6,762 nt of DNA from Candidatus Methanophagales archaeon ANME-1-THS (lineage in GTDB: Archaea > Halobacteriota > Syntropharchaeia > Alkanophagales > Methanospirareceae), in NCBI GenBank assembly GCA_004212135.1, contig RXIE01000047.1, positions 1 through 6,762 on the forward strand. Reading direction: 5' to 3'. The notes under the pieces are model-generated. The model was not told where the DNA came from, did no database searches, and saw only the letters and a list, made by a program, of their open reading frames with translations. Each line of letters opens with the position of its first letter. The stretch's first letter is position 1. Positions 6,252 to 6,762 of this stretch are shown piece by piece. The position numbers and the translations under genes are program-made.

Positions 6252-6281
6252 AAGAACTTTAGGTACGTACCTGAAGTTCTT
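6252..6281. repeat. 30-bp near-perfect palindrome (operator or hairpin)
   Basis: The half-site AAGAACTTTAGGTAC (6252-6266) is mirrored by GTACCTGAAGTTCTT (6267-6281). Fourteen of fifteen pairs are Watson-Crick and the other (T6260 with G6273) is a wobble pair in RNA. The core GGTACGTACC (6262-6271) is itself a perfect palindrome. There is no spacer, which fits a dimeric repressor site better than an ordinary RNA hairpin. On the minus strand it is followed by a T-rich tract, so bidirectional termination is an alternative. It lies in the AT-rich gap between the YkgJ-family gene and the propeller gene. A weaker inverted repeat (CAAAAAG 6186-6192, CTTTTTG 6200-6206) and a third (TATGC 6291-6295, GCATA 6302-6306) flank it. 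Confidence 0.7.
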
Positions 6282-6317
6282 ATACATTTTTATGCTACTT
6301 TGCATAATATTGTGACT

Positions 6318-6358
6318 TGATCCTCTTTCGGAGATGAAAGTGGGGGAGGAGGGGATCA
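6318..6358 (+). promoter_or_regulatory. Possible hairpin covering the ribosome binding site at 6348-6357
   Basis: TGATCC (6318-6323) can pair with GGATCA (6353-6358), and within it CTTTC (6325-6329) pairs with GAAAG (6336-6340). The outer arm overlaps the Shine-Dalgarno GGAGGGGATC (6348-6357), a nine-of-ten match to GGAGGTGATC. If it forms in the transcript it would hide the site. The pairing is short and interrupted by a large asymmetric loop, so function is speculative. Confidence 0.3.
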
Positions 6359-6359
6359 C

Positions 6360-6422
6360 ATGAATACAAAATATAGAATTTTGGTGATCGATGTTGCTCT
6401 ATTGGTATCTATCAGCTCTTAA
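6360..6422 (+). CDS. Possible 20-residue leader or signal-like peptide
   Basis: ATG 6360 opens a 20-codon frame MNTKYRILVIDVALLVSISS ending in TAA (6420-6422). The ribosome binding site GGAGGGGATC, seven bases from core to ATG, is the closest to consensus in the window, which argues for translation. The peptide has a basic start and a hydrophobic run, like a secretion signal or a truncated membrane segment. It stops 29 bases before the propeller gene start and is in a different frame. Its end VALLVSISS resembles the end of that gene's signal peptide (LLLISISSA). It may be a regulatory leader peptide, a tiny membrane peptide, or the stub of a decayed duplicate 5' end. The function is unknown. 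Confidence 0.4.
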   Translation: MNTKYRILVIDVALLVSISS

Positions 6423-6451
6423 CTTTTTAGAGGAATTAGGGGGTGACATGG

Positions 6452-6762
6452 TTGACAAAAAGAAGTTCGCTAATCACAAATGGCGTAGTAGCGTTAATCA
6501 TGTTTCTTTTATTAATAAGCATTTCTTCCGCCTATAAATATGACCGAAACAGGGTAAAAACAATACAGTCCGTTACAACGAGTGGAGAGAATTTCGATCC
6601 CGAATGGAGTCCTGACGGATCAAAAATAGTATATACATCAACTGAATGGGGTCCAAATCCAGGTATTTGGTTAGTAGATGAGGACGGAGGCAACAGGAGG
6701 ATGATCAGTCAGCCCGGACGTTATTATGAGTATTCTAACCCAACATGGAGTCCTGATGGATC
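6452..6762 (+). CDS. Secreted PD40/TolB-like beta-propeller protein, N-terminal part
   Basis: The frame is open to the right edge (103 codons seen). I chose TTG 6452 because GGGGGTGA (6439-6446), a strong Shine-Dalgarno, ends five bases before it and the product begins with a clean signal peptide: MTKRSS, a hydrophobic core (about 7-26, GVVALIMFLLLIS) and SSA before YKYD. In-frame GTG 6443 with AGAGGAA upstream is an alternative. ATG 6448 is out of frame and stops at 6537. The mature part carries PD40 (WD40-like) propeller blades: FDPEWSPDGSKIVYTS, then GIWLVDEDGGNRRMIS, then NPTWSPDG at the edge. The blade signature recurs after 47 residues, and the DNA shows it as a 17-base repeat (6605-6621 and 6746-6762, one mismatch). 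Such propellers act outside the membrane, in binding or in fusion with other domains; the rest lies beyond the window, so its role cannot be given. Confidence 0.85.
   Translation, partial: MTKRSSLITNGVVALIMFLLLISISSAYKYDRNRVKTIQSVTTSGENFDPEWSPDGSKIVYTSTEWGPNPGIWLVDEDGGNRRMISQPGRYYEYSNPTWSPDG
6605..6762 (+). repeat. Repeated PD40 blade codons, 141-base period
   Basis: TGGAGTCCTGACGGATC at 6605-6621 recurs at 6746-6762 with one C to T change. It encodes WSPDG(S) twice, 47 residues apart, which is one propeller blade. The near identity at the DNA level suggests recent blade duplication or strong codon constraint. Confidence 0.7.

Noticed and set aside
1..6762. CRISPR array, tRNA or rRNA
   Set aside because: No regularly spaced repeats and no tRNA arm or rRNA signature were seen on reading.

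Overview
The window looks archaeal, most likely a euryarchaeote. The evidence is TTTATATA-type TATA boxes close to start codons, Shine-Dalgarno sites matching GGAGGTGATC, an ISH3-like transposase fragment, and a surface-glycan gene set typical of archaea. A methanogen or an anaerobic methane/alkane oxidiser is plausible, but this is inference and no gene here fixes the lineage.

Layout. Bases 1-608 are an AT-rich mobile or decayed edge. A transposase N-terminal part runs off the left end on the minus strand. Facing it is a small three-helix membrane protein frame with no intact start. Bases 724-2221 (minus) hold lysA (diaminopimelate decarboxylase) followed 6 bp later by a HicB-like gene whose last codons appear frameshifted. 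Divergent from lysA is an unrecognised 100-residue protein (2311-2613). Bases 2721-5733 (plus) form a tightly overlapping three-gene operon: a family 4 glycosyltransferase, a membrane-anchored family 2 glycosyltransferase and a flippase-like (LPG_synthase_TM/UPF0104) membrane protein. Together they probably build a lipid-linked or surface glycan. A YkgJ-type cysteine-cluster protein (5730-6134, minus) meets this operon tail to tail with overlapping stop codons. The right end (6135-6762) is AT-rich again. It holds a 30-bp palindrome, a possible 20-codon signal-like peptide behind the strongest ribosome binding site in the window, and the start of a secreted PD40/TolB-like beta-propeller protein that runs off the right end.

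The core genes (lysine synthesis, glycan assembly) are ordinary. The unusual material is at the edges and in the small genes: the transposase and membrane-protein junction, the HicB tail, and the control region before the propeller gene. No CRISPR array, rRNA or tRNA was seen, and I found no clear sign of a wholly new multi-gene system.
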